From Serendipita indica DSM 11827 (Eukaryota > Basidiomycota > Agaricomycetes > Sebacinales > Serendipitaceae): DNA of 64,000 nucleotides. Location: NCBI GenBank assembly GCA_910890315.1, contig CAJVGD010000012.1, positions 868,001-932,000 on the forward strand, read 5' to 3'. This document shows positions 1-11,996 of this stretch, one piece after another. A program made the position numbers and the translations under genes. Below the pieces are notes generated by a model. That model was not told the DNA's origin, made no database searches, and worked only from the letters and a program-made list of their open reading frames with translations. How positions within the stretch are numbered: the stretch's first letter is position 1; the number at the start of each line of letters is the position of its first letter.

Positions 1-277
1 TGTGAATTCACAGCAACGCGGAGATCAAGTCTAGACCTGCAGTACAATCAAGCTCTGGCACGGCTGCAATAGCATACACAAGCAACAGCGAAGCTTATAT
101 CATTACAAACTAGCACTAGCCATATTCTACAATTCCTGCAAAAAGACGCTCACCTTGACACAGCTGACTCTTGCTCCCTTCCACTTCCCCGCCTTTTCCC
201 TAGCGTACCACAGCAGCACCGCATTCAGATCCCGGAGATCGAGAGAGAGTAGCAAAAACAAACGCGTTCCCAGTTTT

Positions 278-1951
278 ATGTCTACGTCGCAACAAACGCC
301 CAAACCGTCGCTCACGGGGGTCAGGATCAAAGCCAGAAAGGGCGCCGTCAAGGCTCAAGCTAAACACGAACCATCGAGTACGTCTGGATTCTGTTCCCCG
401 CTCGCTGATCCACCGCTTTTGTCCGTTCAACGTCCAGAAGGTGGCTGTGTGTTGGCGCGCGCACAAAAGTCGTCATTCGACCGCAATTCCACGCAGTCTC
501 TAATGCTTGGTTCATGTCGTTGATCCTGCTTTTGCATCGCTGTAGTCGACCCGCGACTGCTCGTATGACCCGCCGCGCTTAGCCACACTCGACGTTCGGA
601 TAGAACACTTCTCGACGCTTGGTGCTGACACACCCCAACAGTCTTCCGTGATCAACTCTACAAACACCTCGAGACAGTCTCTCCAGACGATTTTGAGGGA
701 TACGCCAACAAACTCAACCTAGCAGGCTCTCAGCTCGAATTTCTCAAGTACTCGGATGCACTCTTTGAAATCCTTCTCGTCGGTGGTCTTCTCCAGCCAG
801 GGGGAACATATGTCGAGGACAATGCACCTCGCAGCCCCTTTACCATTCTCAATGCCCCCGAACCAGTGGAGACTGCAGAGATAAAGAAGTATGCCGAGGT
901 GTTTAACAAGCTTCTCAGGAGGTAAGCTTTCTCTGTAAGTATATCGACTCGTATCGAGCATCCGTTAGGTACAAGTACCTCCAACGACCGCTCGAAGAGC
1001 AATCGCTCCCTGCGCTCCTTCAATATGCCCACCGCTGGCCACAACCACAGCGCGAAAAGTTTTCCATTATGCTCGGTCTGCTACTCGCACAGGGTCTCGC
1101 CAACGCGTCGTGCCTGCAGATTCTGACAAAGGATCACTTGGTCAAAGACTACCTGTCCATCTCGCTCATCACGCTCATCTTCCGCGCATACCTCACCGAA
1201 CAACCCATGGACCACCTCTCGAGCACGCTCAAAAAAGGTGGTATCAAGGAAATGCTCGATTTCTTCCCGCTCAACAAGCGCAACCCGACCGAGCTTGACG
1301 ACTGGTTCAAAAAGGAGGGTATGGAGAATGTGGCAGAGTGGTACAAGAAGAAGCGACTCGTCAAGATTCGCGACGCAGTCATTTCGGGCCTCAAAGAGCT
1401 CGTCGAAAAGGACGAGAGCATCGATTCGCTCATCTCCTTTCTCAAAGACACGCAGGCGGAGACACCCGTCCCCGAAGCGGACTTGGTCGGCTACATCTGG
1501 ACGGCTCTCATCGGTAATGTCGATTGGGGAACACGTCCAGATCAGGTGGACGCACTTGCCATTCGGTAAGCCTACTTTTTCCAACGGTATAAAAGGATGG
1601 ACTCACGCCCGTCTAGTGAAGTTACCAAGTATGCAGAGGTGCTGGAGCCGTTTTGTAACGGACCCAAGACCGAAGTGTCTCTCATCAACACTGTCCAACT
1701 GTATTGCTACGAGGAGAGTAAAGTTATGAAGACATTCCCACAAATGCTCAAGGTGTTGTATAACAAGGACTGTATTTCCGACCAGGCCATTCTTTATTGG
1801 CATTCCAAGGGGAGCAAACCGCAGGGCCGTCAACACTTTTTGACCGTGACGCAGCCGCTCGTCAAGGTACGCCATCACTTTCGACTACTCCCCGCTGTTA
1901 ACACTTTCCTAGTTCCTGCAGGAGCAAGATAGCGACGACGACGATGAATAG
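278..1951 (+). CDS. 5MP: eIF5-mimic protein (BZW1/BZW2, W2 domain)
   Basis: Regulator of translation initiation that mimics the eIF5 C-terminal domain, binding eIF2 and eIF3 to tighten start-codon choice; cytosolic. Five exons (278-377, 642-921, 969-1565, 1617-1866, 1913-1951) give 421 residues, the normal family length of about 420. The start is followed by a KPSLTGVRIKARK block that matches the family N-terminus (PVLTGQRFKTRKR in vertebrates). The family core is present (SDALFEILLVGGLL, AEVFNKLLRRYKYL), and the C-terminal W2/MIF4G-type helices contain LVGYIWTALIGNVDW and AILYWHSKG, ending in an acidic tail EQDSDDDDE. The first intron is unusually long for this window (264 bases). It lies tail-to-tail with MED12, 91 bases away. 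Family assignment is secure; the exact role in this fungus is inferred. Confidence 0.9.
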
Positions 1952-2042
1952 TCGATTCTGATTTTATCACTCTTTCGCCGTGTAATTCATGATTACCAAC
2001 ATGTTTTTTTCTTCAACCCGAGAGTACAAATAAGTTACTCGA

Positions 2043-5000
2043 TCACTTCTTGCTCTTTGTTTTCGCCTTGGGCTTCTTCTGCGTCGTTTTGCCACCAACA
2101 GCCGGCCGTTCAGTGAGCATAATGATATCATCATCTTCCCCTTCTTCTTCATCTAGCCTGGCTTTGCGTTTCAATCCCCTCCCAGCCTCGTTGGACGATT
2201 CGACAACGGGCTCGGCAATGATCGTCTCCACCGTAGGCATCGAAAGCGGCTGCATACGACTAGGAGGAACCGCCATAGGGTTCATCGCCACGGACGGACT
2301 CGCCATTCTCGACGACGTAGACAGGTGTGCCGACGACGACGCCGCTGCAGGCGAGTGCCCACGCATCGAAGACGACGTACCGCCTCCTGCGCCTCCACTC
2401 CCCGCTACACGATCTCGGTCGCTTCCCGTACCATCTAGGCTTCGTGCGTCCCATGCCCCACGGGACTCGCGCCACGCGCGGCTCATCAGCCCCTCGGATG
2501 CGAGCGTGTCTCTAAATGACCAGATATCGCCCGACTTGCCGGTCACCTCGTGAGCAAACGATTCAGGCAGGATGGATTCGCCTTTAGACACCACTTCAAA
2601 GAGCTCGAGGGGCACGGCGGACGTATTTTTTATACGAGTGTTGAGGATGCCCGGAGGTTCGACGGGGTCAATGTTGTCCGTCCATTCCCATGGTCGCCCG
2701 CGAGCTTGGGATTTGAGTTCGAGTACGCCATCGACGCGCTGGGCAAAGGCAAGATTGGCGCCATATTTGTCCCGAGGCACAAATGGAACTAGTCGTCCGA
2801 GACGTATTCGAGATTGCGCGGGTAGTTGGGGTGGGAGAGAAGTGAGCGAGAAACGCTCGTTGAGTGCTCGAAGAATCTGTGGCCTTGTTTCCTTCTTGCA
2901 GTCTGCGAAACATTGAGCAGACACTCCCCACTAGGCAACCATCTTACCATCGTAGAGGATACACAGTGTGTCTACTGTAATGTTGAATGTCATTTCGTCG
3001 TAGACAGCCGCTCCTCCAACAGTCTAAAGTTTATGTGAGCAAAAGAATACTCGAAAGAATGAACGTACGATTGCCAGCTCCATGAGTTCGGTGACAAGTT
3101 CCATCGTCTTGGGTCCAAGATCTGGCCCTGCTACCTCGTCGAAAAAGTGGAGGGCTCGAAGCATCAGGCAGATGGCGTCTAGCACCTTGTGTACATCACG
3201 CCCACCCAATTTTCGTTCTTCAGAATTTATTGTGGACCGCAGGCGTAAAGTTCTTGCCATCCAGCTCGAGAGGAACGTGTCTTGGAGGGATGTCAAGTCT
3301 TGGGTTGGAGATATAGGGCCCCTCAGGCGTCCAAACGTCAGCATGAGTCGAAGTGTTTGGTTTAGGGGACGGGAGAAAGCCAATAATTGCTCCAGGCTAC
3401 CACCCTCATGCGGAACTTCGAGCAGACTTGCGAGGCGTTTGAAGCCATGGGTGACGATCTAGGCATCGTCAATAGCTAGATGGCAAGAAGGAGGCAAGTC
3501 ACCTTGCAGCATAACGCTGGTATCGCATCCTTTAGCAGAGCCTGCAGAAGCGCTGTCTCTGCTGGCGAGAGCTTCTGATCTAGCAAAGCTGTAGCAAGGT
3601 TTTCTCGGATTCGGTCCCGGTCGATCTCCGTAACCGACGGATTGTCCTGTATATTTGGTTTTGGATCGTTGACAAGCGCCCGAAGAAGTCTTATATCCAC
3701 TGAGAGGGTTGGGAATGTCCAGACACTGACGGCGTTCAATGCGGTTGCCCATGTTTCTATAGTTGCATTCTCTGTGCTGTGCTTAGAAGCATGTGATTTG
3801 AAAAGGAGCAAACCTCACCTGGTGTAATCGCACTGCTCACTCGGCTGTCAAGTAGTGACCGAAGCCGCACAATCAACCGCGAACTATAGGCTTGATGACC
3901 ACGAAGATTCCTTTCGAACGCGTTGTAGACGAGATCAGCTCGAGATAGCAACTGAGCCTTGAGATAGGGGTCGCTTTGGACACCATATCTCAGCTGCTCT
4001 AATCGCATCCGCTGATCACTTCCATCAGAAGACATGACTTCGATCAACGTCAAGTCTGATAGGACGTCCAACAGAGCCCCAGTGTTTGACGCGTGCAAGC
4101 AACGAGCACGACAACAGAGAGCGTCGAGCATGAATATCGGGGACTGCTCCGAGTACAGGTTCATCACTGGGGAATCACATCTCGTAACGAGATTGAATAG
4201 ATCCAGAGCTCGTTGCAGATATGGCGCCATCGTGTCGGAAGGATGTTCTAGTTGGTTGGCCACAGCAGCCTTGACGGCTGGGTAGATGAGCCCGGAAAGA
4301 ACGGTCTTGGGTGTGACAATGTAGTCGAGGAGCATCTTGTAACACATGATTTTGATGATATCCCAACAATTGTCGGTAATTGACAGCAGGGACGTGGCGC
4401 CGGTGGTCTCGAACCACGTTGCGACAGTGTCGCCAATCCCATGCGGTAGATGAGCATCAATATGCCAGACAAATGTTGCGAAGCGATCGGCCATTTCTGC
4501 ATCTGTCAACGATGGATCCCATTTACAGGTACAAATGGCCATGATCGTCGCCTGCCATGCTGCGAGTCCCCAGTCTGCATGTGTCTTGTTTTTGTGCCAT
4601 AGTATTGATGCAAGATCCACCGGCTTGGCCAAAGAGTTCTCTTCAATGACCGCTTTGATGGGTGGGAGGAGTGGAGGTGCAGGAGATGACGACGAAGAGT
4701 CGGTGAACAAGAGCTAGAAGAAAATCAGAGGCTGTCACTTGCGCTGGCTGACTTACCTTTTGCGACTCCTCGAACTGTTCTAGTTCAAAGTCTATCCTTC
4801 CTTTTACAGGCTCGGAGAGTACACACGACGACTTCAATTCTGAAAGAAGCAAGAGGAGTCTTCTAGGTGGCTGCCGTACTTGCTCCTTGAGTCGAGCATG
4901 TGCGTCGAGAAGCGCATTTGAAATCTTGTCAACAAGTAGCATGCCGACCCAGAGATCCAGATAGCACCGCAGACAGCTCAGGATAGCTACCAAGAGCTCC

Positions 5001-7770
5001 CTATCCGTCACATGAAGGAGTAAGGCTTGATTGAGCTGGAGACAAGCCTCAGTAAAGGTTGTATATAACTCTTGGGTGGTCGTACCTCCCAGACAGTCCG
5101 GTAGCACCCTGTGTTGATGAATATCTGCACCAAAGTCGTATAGATAGGGAGCGAGAGTAAAGGTGCTTGTTGAACGTCCGCCATTGGGGATACACTTGAC
5201 GAGTGTCAGTAGATCGCAGTCGATATAGCATAAATGTACCGAGCGATGTAGTCTTTGACCAAGTCGAAGAGCCAATGGTGAAGCACGCGAACCCGTACGA
5301 ATTTGGACGCCGAAAGACTTGTTGGGAGTTGATCCATTGAGAAAGGGATCTCGGTCGGAGGACCTATACATTGGTAAATAATGTATTTCATGAGCTCATC
5401 CCGTACCATTGAAGAATATCGGCAAGACACGCCGAATTTCGGCTCGGATTTCCTTTTCCGTCGCATCGTCTGCGGTCTTGCGGGCCCGGATGCCATAGAG
5501 CACGATCTTTCTTTGATTGAGTACCTGCTCAGAGACCTTGTCCCACAGAGGGATGCACCGTAAAAGTTCCAGATGCCGCGATAGAGCATTCGCGGTGCAG
5601 GCTCCAGGAGTGGTCATTGCCGCAGGTGATGAGGAAACACCTCGAGGTGGGGATGAGGATATTTGACCAAAAGATGCCATCCGTGTGAGATAATCTGAGA
5701 ACGAGAATAAACGTCGATGAACGAGTTCTCCGAACAATGTTAGGGTAGCATTCATCTTCTCGACTTCCTCTGGACTGTCTCCCAAGCTCGAGTCGGCAAT
5801 TTCAGCCAGTGGGCGGACCAATCCTCTCCCTTCGAGCCAGGTCAAAAGATGGCGCTGCAACGTTTGCCCGACGTTAGGCACAACAGTGGCAACGCTTTGT
5901 CGCCACAGTAGGATCAAGGCACTGGCCAGATACGGTCGTATTTCCGAATCGCCTGATTGATCTGGATGTATGGACCACGATAGCAGCGTACTGAGCCGTC
6001 GTGAAAATAATTTGAAGTCGAAGCCTCCGGTCGGAGTTTGCGTAGGTATCGGCAGAAAGGATAGCTCTATCAGGTTAGTGGTAGTGTCTATCGTGTTCAA
6101 GGTCTTCGCGACAGTCAGAAGGGAGATCTCAACAAAGGATCAGACCTACACTGATGTCTTCCAAGCATATTTCGACGTCTTGAGCTTCTTCATCGGGCGG
6201 GATTTGCATTTGAAGAATGGCATTGCCTCGCTCCGTAAGCAACTTTAGTCTTCGCATGGAGATATCTTGCATTGCAAGCCGGCTGTCGGGATCAAGGAGT
6301 TGCAGGGCGTGACCGACCATTGCAGACAACGCCGCGGAATGATTCGAGAGGATATGCCTACTCAAGAAGCAGTCCGTATCAACACAGAGGAAGCGCTAAA
6401 GCAAATCAGACTAGAAATCGAGTTGACGCTTTACCCACCAGGACCAGACGCGCGATTTCATTGAGAACGAATGCCCCATGCTGCCGCAGAGGTGAAGGTT
6501 CGATCTAATCTCATTTTAGCGAACATCCTTTAGAGATTTACCGGAATCGCCAACCTCGGCCCACTGAGCAAGGCATCCTTCGACAACCGGAGTTGCAAAC
6601 GCTCGATTAGAGGCGACCACATCAAAGTATTCGTCGATGATACGAGAGAGGAAAACAAATTGATGTGGCCCCAGACCCTCGGAAGGACTTGCCATAGCCG
6701 CAATCCAACCCAGAAAGGTAGGCTGATCGAGAAGGTCACCATCGAACAAAAGTCGGAGAATATCGAGTCTCCAACGAGATGAATAACCTTATCCCTGTAC
6801 AAAACATGGACTCACGAGAACGCGAATCGGGAAACCCAGTTCTCTCTGCTATCAGCCTCGCTCAACTTCGACTTCCTGAATGATTGCTTGATATTGGAGC
6901 CTGTTCGTACGGTTGTGATACCAATTTCCACGAGTTGCTTCTTCAGATATCCAGTAATGACATTCGTCCAGTCGGTCGCAGTGCTCGGTTGAGTGCTCGT
7001 CTTGTTCCTTCCGTACTATCTGGAGTGAGCCTATGGATGGTCATGCTGTACCCTGAGTGCTTACCACTTCGATGACAGCCAGAGCCCGAATATACCAGAC
7101 CGTTCGGTCGGGCGGAGTATTGTTAACGTAAAGCATCTCAAGTGTTTCTTGACTCTTTGAGGTGATCACGGCGCTTTTTGCTATTTTCTGCAACGAGACG
7201 TTCGGGTCGGCCAGATCTTTGAACCAAGCAGTCCGCTTGTCACCAGTGAGCGTCACGCGCGATGGCAACTTGAACGAATTCGCACTAAATAGGATTAGAG
7301 CAGGAGAAAATGAGCGAAAGGAGAGGCTTACTCGACGCCAGCGTGTAGCTCTGCCCGTCTGGCCATCACTTTCTCCATGATTTCTTGCAACGACTCGAGA
7401 CCGTTCTTGCCATTCTCTTTAAAGACACCCCTAAAGGTATCTGTTCCCTGCCATAACTCGCCCTATATCCCATTCAGGATCTGGGAATGTTTTTCTGCTA
7501 TAGCGGATTACTGACCGTCACAAACTGAGGTTCTGTGTATCCATACAGGATGTTATTATCCGAAAGAATATCTTCGTCCTGTCCTGGTCGTGGCGGAAAA
7601 TATCCATGATATCCTAGCAAGTTTGTGTCAAATGCCGAGCTCGTAAGCCGCCTTTGGATGCTCGCACACCTAAATCCCCGTCTCTAGTGGCTCCAGTAAC
7701 CCATTCTGGAGGTTTCGCTTCATACGGCTTTGATGGCTCCTGGCCTGTCTTGGGAGCGGACGGACCCATG
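2043..7770 (-). CDS. MED12: Mediator complex subunit 12 (Srb8)
   Basis: Subunit of the CDK8 kinase module of Mediator, linking the module to core Mediator and activating the CDK8-cyclin C kinase; nuclear. The gene runs right to left with many short introns and encodes roughly 1,600 residues. The start ATG at 7770 opens MGPSAPKTGQEPSKPYE, followed by the fungal N-terminal block DILSDNNILYGYTEPQF. The Med12 domain follows (PSRVTLTGDKRTAWFKDL, then RTVWYIRALAVIEVV, matching the conserved block that precedes a W-x-I-R motif). The long helical middle contains VDLASILWHKNKTHADWGL and WDIIKIMCYKMLLDYIV. The C-terminus is Ser/Pro-rich with acidic DEEEGEDDD and a basic KPKAKTKSKK tail that could act as a nuclear signal. 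It shares a 67-base divergent spacer with DAD2. Individual internal splice sites were not all resolved. Confidence 0.88.
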
Positions 7771-7837
7771 AGGCGTCACACCTGTTTGTCCTTCCTTAGC
7801 TCCTGACCACGACCCCGCGCAGACGTCGACCAACAAA

Positions 7838-8305
7838 ATGGCCTCAAATTCAAGAGCTTCTGTGATCCCAATGCGCATTTCAAACGCTCCTCCAACGTCT
7901 AGAGAAGCCGTCCTGGCAAAGCGCCGTGAATACCTCGCGTTGTGCGCGATTGCCGAATACGCCGCACATTTGGAAAATAATCTCAAAGCAACTGCGCAAC
8001 AGCAAGCTCTGATGACCGATGGAGGCGCTGGTAGGTGGTGAGCTTCTCGAAGATACCGAATCTCACAAGAGAGCAGCACTTTCCAAAGCCATGGGCAATT
8101 GGCTTGTGATCATGCGCACCATTGGCATGTACTGTGAGCATGGTATCTCAAACATAGCATCGGGTGCTGACCATTCTCGATAGCAAAAGAGGTCGCCGCG
8201 CGGGAGGATCTGATCAATGCGGAGCAACCCACCGATACTACGTCGGATGACCCAGAAGCTCACAAGCGTATCCTACTCCGAGTGGAGTTGAACGAGCAGC
8301 AGTAA
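7838..8305 (+). CDS. DAD2: DASH/Dam1 complex subunit Dad2
   Basis: Small coiled-coil subunit of the DASH ring that couples kinetochores to microtubules. Three exons (7838-8030, 8074-8133, 8184-8305) give 124 residues. The frame closes only if the first intron is 43 bases (GTAGGT to GAG|CA); the joined protein then reads MTDGG-AAALSKAMGNWLVIM, matching the Dad2 hallmark (LADG, then L-SNWQNVLRAI). Upstream is a helical stretch, LAKRREYLALCAIAEYAAHL. The protein carries an extra C-terminal tail of about 40 residues beyond the usual Dad2 core. It is head-to-head with MED12. DASH is fungus-specific, so this also supports the taxonomic placement. The family call rests on this short motif, so it is good but not certain. 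Confidence 0.75.
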
Positions 8306-8369
8306 ATCCATGCCGCGCCCAAGGCATAACCATTCTATTCCATTTGGACTAGCTGGCTATTCCGCTCGT

Positions 8370-9186
8370 CTAATCTCTTACCCAAGAAGGAAGCAGCTCC
8401 TTAGGACGGACTGGGAGAGGGGAAATGATTGATACTTTCTGCCTCGAAATCTCCCTCTCATCATCACTCTCGTAACCTCCTTCATCACTCTTGTCCTCGT
8501 CTTCCCCGCGCTCCCTATCCGAATCGAATGGGTTGGATGCCAACTCCTGCCATCCATCGGAGCGATATCCAAGCGAGTCGTTCAAGCTTCCATTCGAGGA
8601 ATCACTGCTATTCAAGGATATTCTCTCGAGGCATTTCTGGGGGCGACCTTCACTATACCTCGAGGGGGGCGCTGGAAAGTTGTTGGCATAAGAGGCGAGA
8701 TCACCGCTGTAGCCTTCTAATGGATAGGGCTCTCGAATCATATTCTTCCACTTCTTCGGTTGACTTTCTTTCCTCAACACCTCCTGATGTTTATCATTGG
8801 TTGGCTGGCAATATGACAAGTCAGGGAGATGTATTCAAGCAACGACATCAACAGCATACCTTGCAACTCACTATCGAGTGTTCGGCTGAACTACGACTCT
8901 CGGACCCCTGCGATGCCACCTTTGGGCTGGCACAAGTCGGAATCGAGGAACTGGCCTCCACACTCTGCAAGGCAGGATAGGACTGCTTCGCACTCAAGTC
9001 TTTGACGATGGTTGCGCTGGAGATCTTTTCGGCTGGGAGACGTGTAAAGATCTGCACTCCTCTCGGCACTGGTCGTCGTTGGCCTAGCTCAGCGGAGCAT
9101 TCTTCACTTGTTGTCGATCTTTGTACTGATTTTGGCGTGAATATCATCGGTTTAGGCTTAAAGATGACCGGCTGGCTAGTGGACAT
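8370..9186 (-). CDS. Hypothetical Ser-rich, acidic-tailed protein
   Basis: Not recognised. Two exons (9186-8860 and 8804-8370) join across a 55-base intron (GTATGC to TTGCCAG) in phase 0, giving about 253 residues. The start was placed at the first ATG (9186), which opens MSTSQPVIFKPKPMIFTPK. The protein is rich in Ser and Pro, has the stretch SSDSSNGSLNDSLGYRSDGW, and near its end an acidic run GEDEDKSDEGGYESDDE followed by ISRQKVSIISPLPVRPKEL. No enzyme motif, membrane span or signal peptide is visible; it looks intrinsically disordered. It is tail-to-tail with DAD2 (64 bases). Confidence 0.55.
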
Positions 9187-9228
9187 TATAAGAGAGGAGG
9201 TCAAGATGGACGAGGCCCAGCCAACCAC

Positions 9229-9725
9229 ATCACCACATAGCTTTATTACGTGAAGAGAATCCCAACAAATAGCATAAATTCACTCTGACATTACTCTATA
9301 GAGATTCGGAAGTCTGGGCCTGGCTTCCCAGTCAGCAAGGTCAGCCACTTCCTGTCTTCTTTATACCTTCATCTATGTAAGATGTGTCGTCTACAGGTAC
9401 TGTCGCTAATGATCGATCAGGCTTATCCAATGACCAAGGCGGGCCGCTCGCCAGACGCTCCTCACACCCTAGAGCAGGTGGTGCACCTCGGGAAACAATG
9501 CATGGTCATTGTCTTTCTGCCCAGTGGCGCTGTCAGACAGACCAACCATCAGCCAGAGCCAGCGCCAAATACTATAAAACCAGCGCGAATGATGGCTGAA
9601 GAAAACTAAGAGTCTTTTTCATCTTTCTATTAGCTTTTTCATAACCGGTGCTACTTTATAGCTCTCCTCCATGACCACCTACGACCTCGCCCCGTCCGAC
9701 GTTCGCGGCATACCGTGGCCATACA
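9229..9725. other. Intergenic leader region of the acidic gene
   Basis: No gene was recognised here. The region holds a TATA-like element (9573-9579) and an upstream ATG at 9671 that opens a protein-like frame (MTTYDLAPSDVRGIPWP). That frame is out of register with the downstream exons, so it was treated as leader or as an upstream reading frame. Confidence 0.4.
9573..9579 (+). promoter_or_regulatory. TATA-like box
   Basis: TATAAAA lies about 150 bases upstream of the ATG at 9726 and on the same strand, a plausible position for a fungal core promoter. Inferred from sequence alone. Confidence 0.4.
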
Positions 9726-10314
9726 ATGGCAAGCAATTTACCAGACATGTGTAAGAGAAGAAGGTGTATTCTAATCTATTTTGGCTATAGTAGTGGACGA
9801 ATGTCTCGAGGAAATTGTAAACGAATACGAGACCGAATATTGGCGAAAATACTTGGAGGTATGGACACCCAGCGAGGGAGATTTGAACTAAATAGGCACA
9901 TAGATGACCTGGGACCAACTCATTGAAGAGCTAGATGACATTCTTCACGAATCCGACGAGTCCTTTGGGTCTATCCCATCCACACCCTTCATGCAGTCAC
10001 TACTACCCAGTGAGGACGAGATGGAGATTCAACATGACCATTCATCCATCACTCGTACAGATGCCGCCTCATCGACCTATCTGAAGATATACTCAAGTTC
10101 CGTAGAGGGAGAATCTGATTGTAGCTCTCTGCTCTCAGAGTCGCTAATTCACTTGCTTGCCCGCTTGGAGGACATCGAGGATATCTCAGAAGACGACTCT
10201 GAGTATCTGTCTCTGCGTAGCTTGGAGGTTGATGACCAATGGGCCAGCGAGAAGGCGGTTCAACAATATACTTCACAAGGTAGACCAGGTTCATTCCTCC
10301 TTCTCGATTTCTAA
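9726..10314 (+). CDS. Small acidic protein of unknown function
   Basis: Not recognised. Three exons (9726-9750, 9791-9858, 9904-10314) with canonical GT-AG introns of 40 and 45 bases give 167 residues. Exon 1 codes MASNLPDM, exon 2 a helical stretch DECLEEIVNEYETEYWRKYL, and exon 3 starts WDQLIEELDDILHESDES. The product is strongly acidic and Ser-rich (LLARLEDIEDISEDDSEYL), with no signal peptide or membrane span. An alternative first exon from ATG 9671 looks protein-like but enters exon 2 in another frame and would end as a 56-residue product. The start is therefore uncertain, although exons 2 and 3 look coding. Confidence 0.5.
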
Positions 10315-10680
10315 ACGCTGGCCCGGCTCTCACCACTCATAGCAAGGAGTGATGCGATTGTTTCTTGGATGCGACATATACTTTCCACTAATTAAATGAA
10401 TTCGCACAATGCTGAGGCTGGGTGGCATGAGTCGATTTTGCCTCCGAGGATGGCAATTCTTTCTGTTATTAAGATATCTTTTACATCCAACTCCCTTCTT
10501 ACATCATTGTCACTCGTGTCAAATCCCGGATTGGACATTCCAGACAATCCTCTAAGTTCCCAAGCTTGCAATGATGTGTAATTTAGTTAGTCAGACGAAT
10601 TGTAGAAAGGGGCCGTTCGGTTAAGAACTTGCACCCGGCAATTTCAACTTTTAGCCAAGTTTGCCTACATTCTGAGCTAA
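10315..10680. other. Spacer, nothing recognised
   Basis: This 366-base stretch has no convincing coding, RNA or repeat signal. Its last bases (a GTTTGCCTAC motif and GAGCTAA just before the ATG) resemble the sequence just upstream of the third paralogue, so the duplication probably included part of the 5-prime flank. Confidence 0.4.
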
Positions 10681-11399
10681 ATGACAGCTCCAAGTTACGA
10701 CAACTGGCTCTATGCGGCACGTCTAGTGATCAAAGCTCTGGAAGACGTCGGAGAGCCTTGGTGTTGTTTCGTTGGAGGAATGGCGGCACGGTTGTGGGGA
10801 GTTCGGCGAACCATCAAGGCACGGAGGCTTGATAAAAGTTCTTCTATCCACTGACTCTAGTCAAGGATCTCGACGTGATTGTCCTACAGCCTGATGTTGA
10901 TCCGGAAACGCTGAAGCGTTCGATCTGCCAGCGATACCCCCACCTTTTTTACTTGAAGCGCCCGAGAAACCGACACCATACGTGGAGGAAGCTTTACCTG
11001 CACATTCCGCGTACACAGCATAAAGTCAAGGTCGACATCTTGCTCTCCACTGAAAAGAATCTCGAGGTACCGGATGGCTTTCACCGTAATCATTTCGTCC
11101 ATATAAATGGTCTTCCTGTTGCGCCGCTTTATTTTGTGCTCTATCACAAGCTACTCGGATGGGAAGACCGAGTGGCTTCGAGGGAGCGATGGAAAAAGGA
11201 GAAAGCGGATGATGTGGATTACCCTGATATCATTCGACTTTGCGAAATACTTCGGCAACACGGCATATACCCCCTTAGCAAAACGCATATGGGAAGACTT
11301 TACAAAGAGAACTTTCAGAGGCGGGCGGAATACTTTTGTGAACGTTACGACAAAGACTTACCTAGGATGAGACTCGAAGCCATTGGGTTCAATGTTTAG
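10681..11399 (+). CDS. Nucleotidyltransferase-fold protein, tandem copy 1
   Basis: Two exons (10681-10818 and 10866-11399) give 223 residues. The N-terminal half carries the three-part signature of the nucleotidyltransferase fold: hGG (FVGGMAARLWG, Gly32-Gly33), DhDh (D47-L-D49-V) and a third acidic strand (VKVDILL, D103). The C-terminal half has conserved blocks PVAPLYFVLYHKLLGW and SKTHMGRLY. No known enzyme was identified, so substrate and partner are unknown. The intron sits exactly before the DxD codons. Its donor is GC (GCACGG) where copy 3 has GT, so splicing may be weak. It is the first of three tandem paralogues on one strand; the sister at 12953 has the same exon lengths (138 and 534 bases). 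The fold call is an inference from motifs; the gene itself is well supported by paralogy. Confidence 0.7.
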
Positions 11400-11996
11400 G
11401 TGAGGGCATTTACTTTTTCACCTAGGCGGATTCTAATCCATGGAATGGATTTCTACTTAGTTGGTGCATACGTTCATCGGAGGTTTGATTCTCCATCCAG
11501 CTCCTGGTAGGCTCTCTATATGTCCAATATACTTATTACTGTGTTACAGAGTCTCAGCCTGTATGTTCGGATAGGACCCGCAATTCGGAATATACAGGTG
11601 ACTACCTACTAGCTGTTTTTTGATACCTCAGAAGAGGCTGGATGATATCGCGGTTGATGAGCTTGTCCCGCATTCTCTCGTAACAACGCCATGCTCTGCA
11701 GTCGACCACTGGATTTCGCCTCGCCTCATGGGTCTCCCTTGCGCCCATCTTCGCTCTACAGGCACTCAGATTTTGCTCGCTTTCGTCTATTCCTCTTGGC
11801 TACTCGCATTGGACCCGCACCCTATCCCAGTACACCCGAAGACTCGACGCCAGAGTTCGATGCTGCCGTAAGCAGCTCGGACAGTAGTTGCTGAAGATCC
11901 TCTCATGTACTCGATACAAAGTGACAAGAACCCACGAGCAAAGCACCGCCACCATCCTTCGCCTTGGACAACACTATCTGTGTACTAGTTAGCTGA
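11400..11996. other. Spacer between copies 1 and 2
   Basis: About 600 bases with only short unsupported reading frames (for example 11620-11871). No repeat or RNA gene was recognised. Confidence 0.4.

Noticed and set aside
8031-8041. Continuation of DAD2 exon 1 to the stop at 8041, implying a truncated protein
   Set aside because: A 43-base GT-AG intron restores the Dad2 core motif and a full 124-residue frame.
8429-8980. Plus-strand frame of 183 codons opposite the Ser-rich hypothetical gene
   Set aside because: His/Ser/Arg-rich shadow of the minus-strand frame; the minus model has a clean intron and better residue use.
11620-11894. Open frames between nucleotidyltransferase-fold copies 1 and 2
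   Set aside because: Short, overlapping in two frames, no ATG context or motif.
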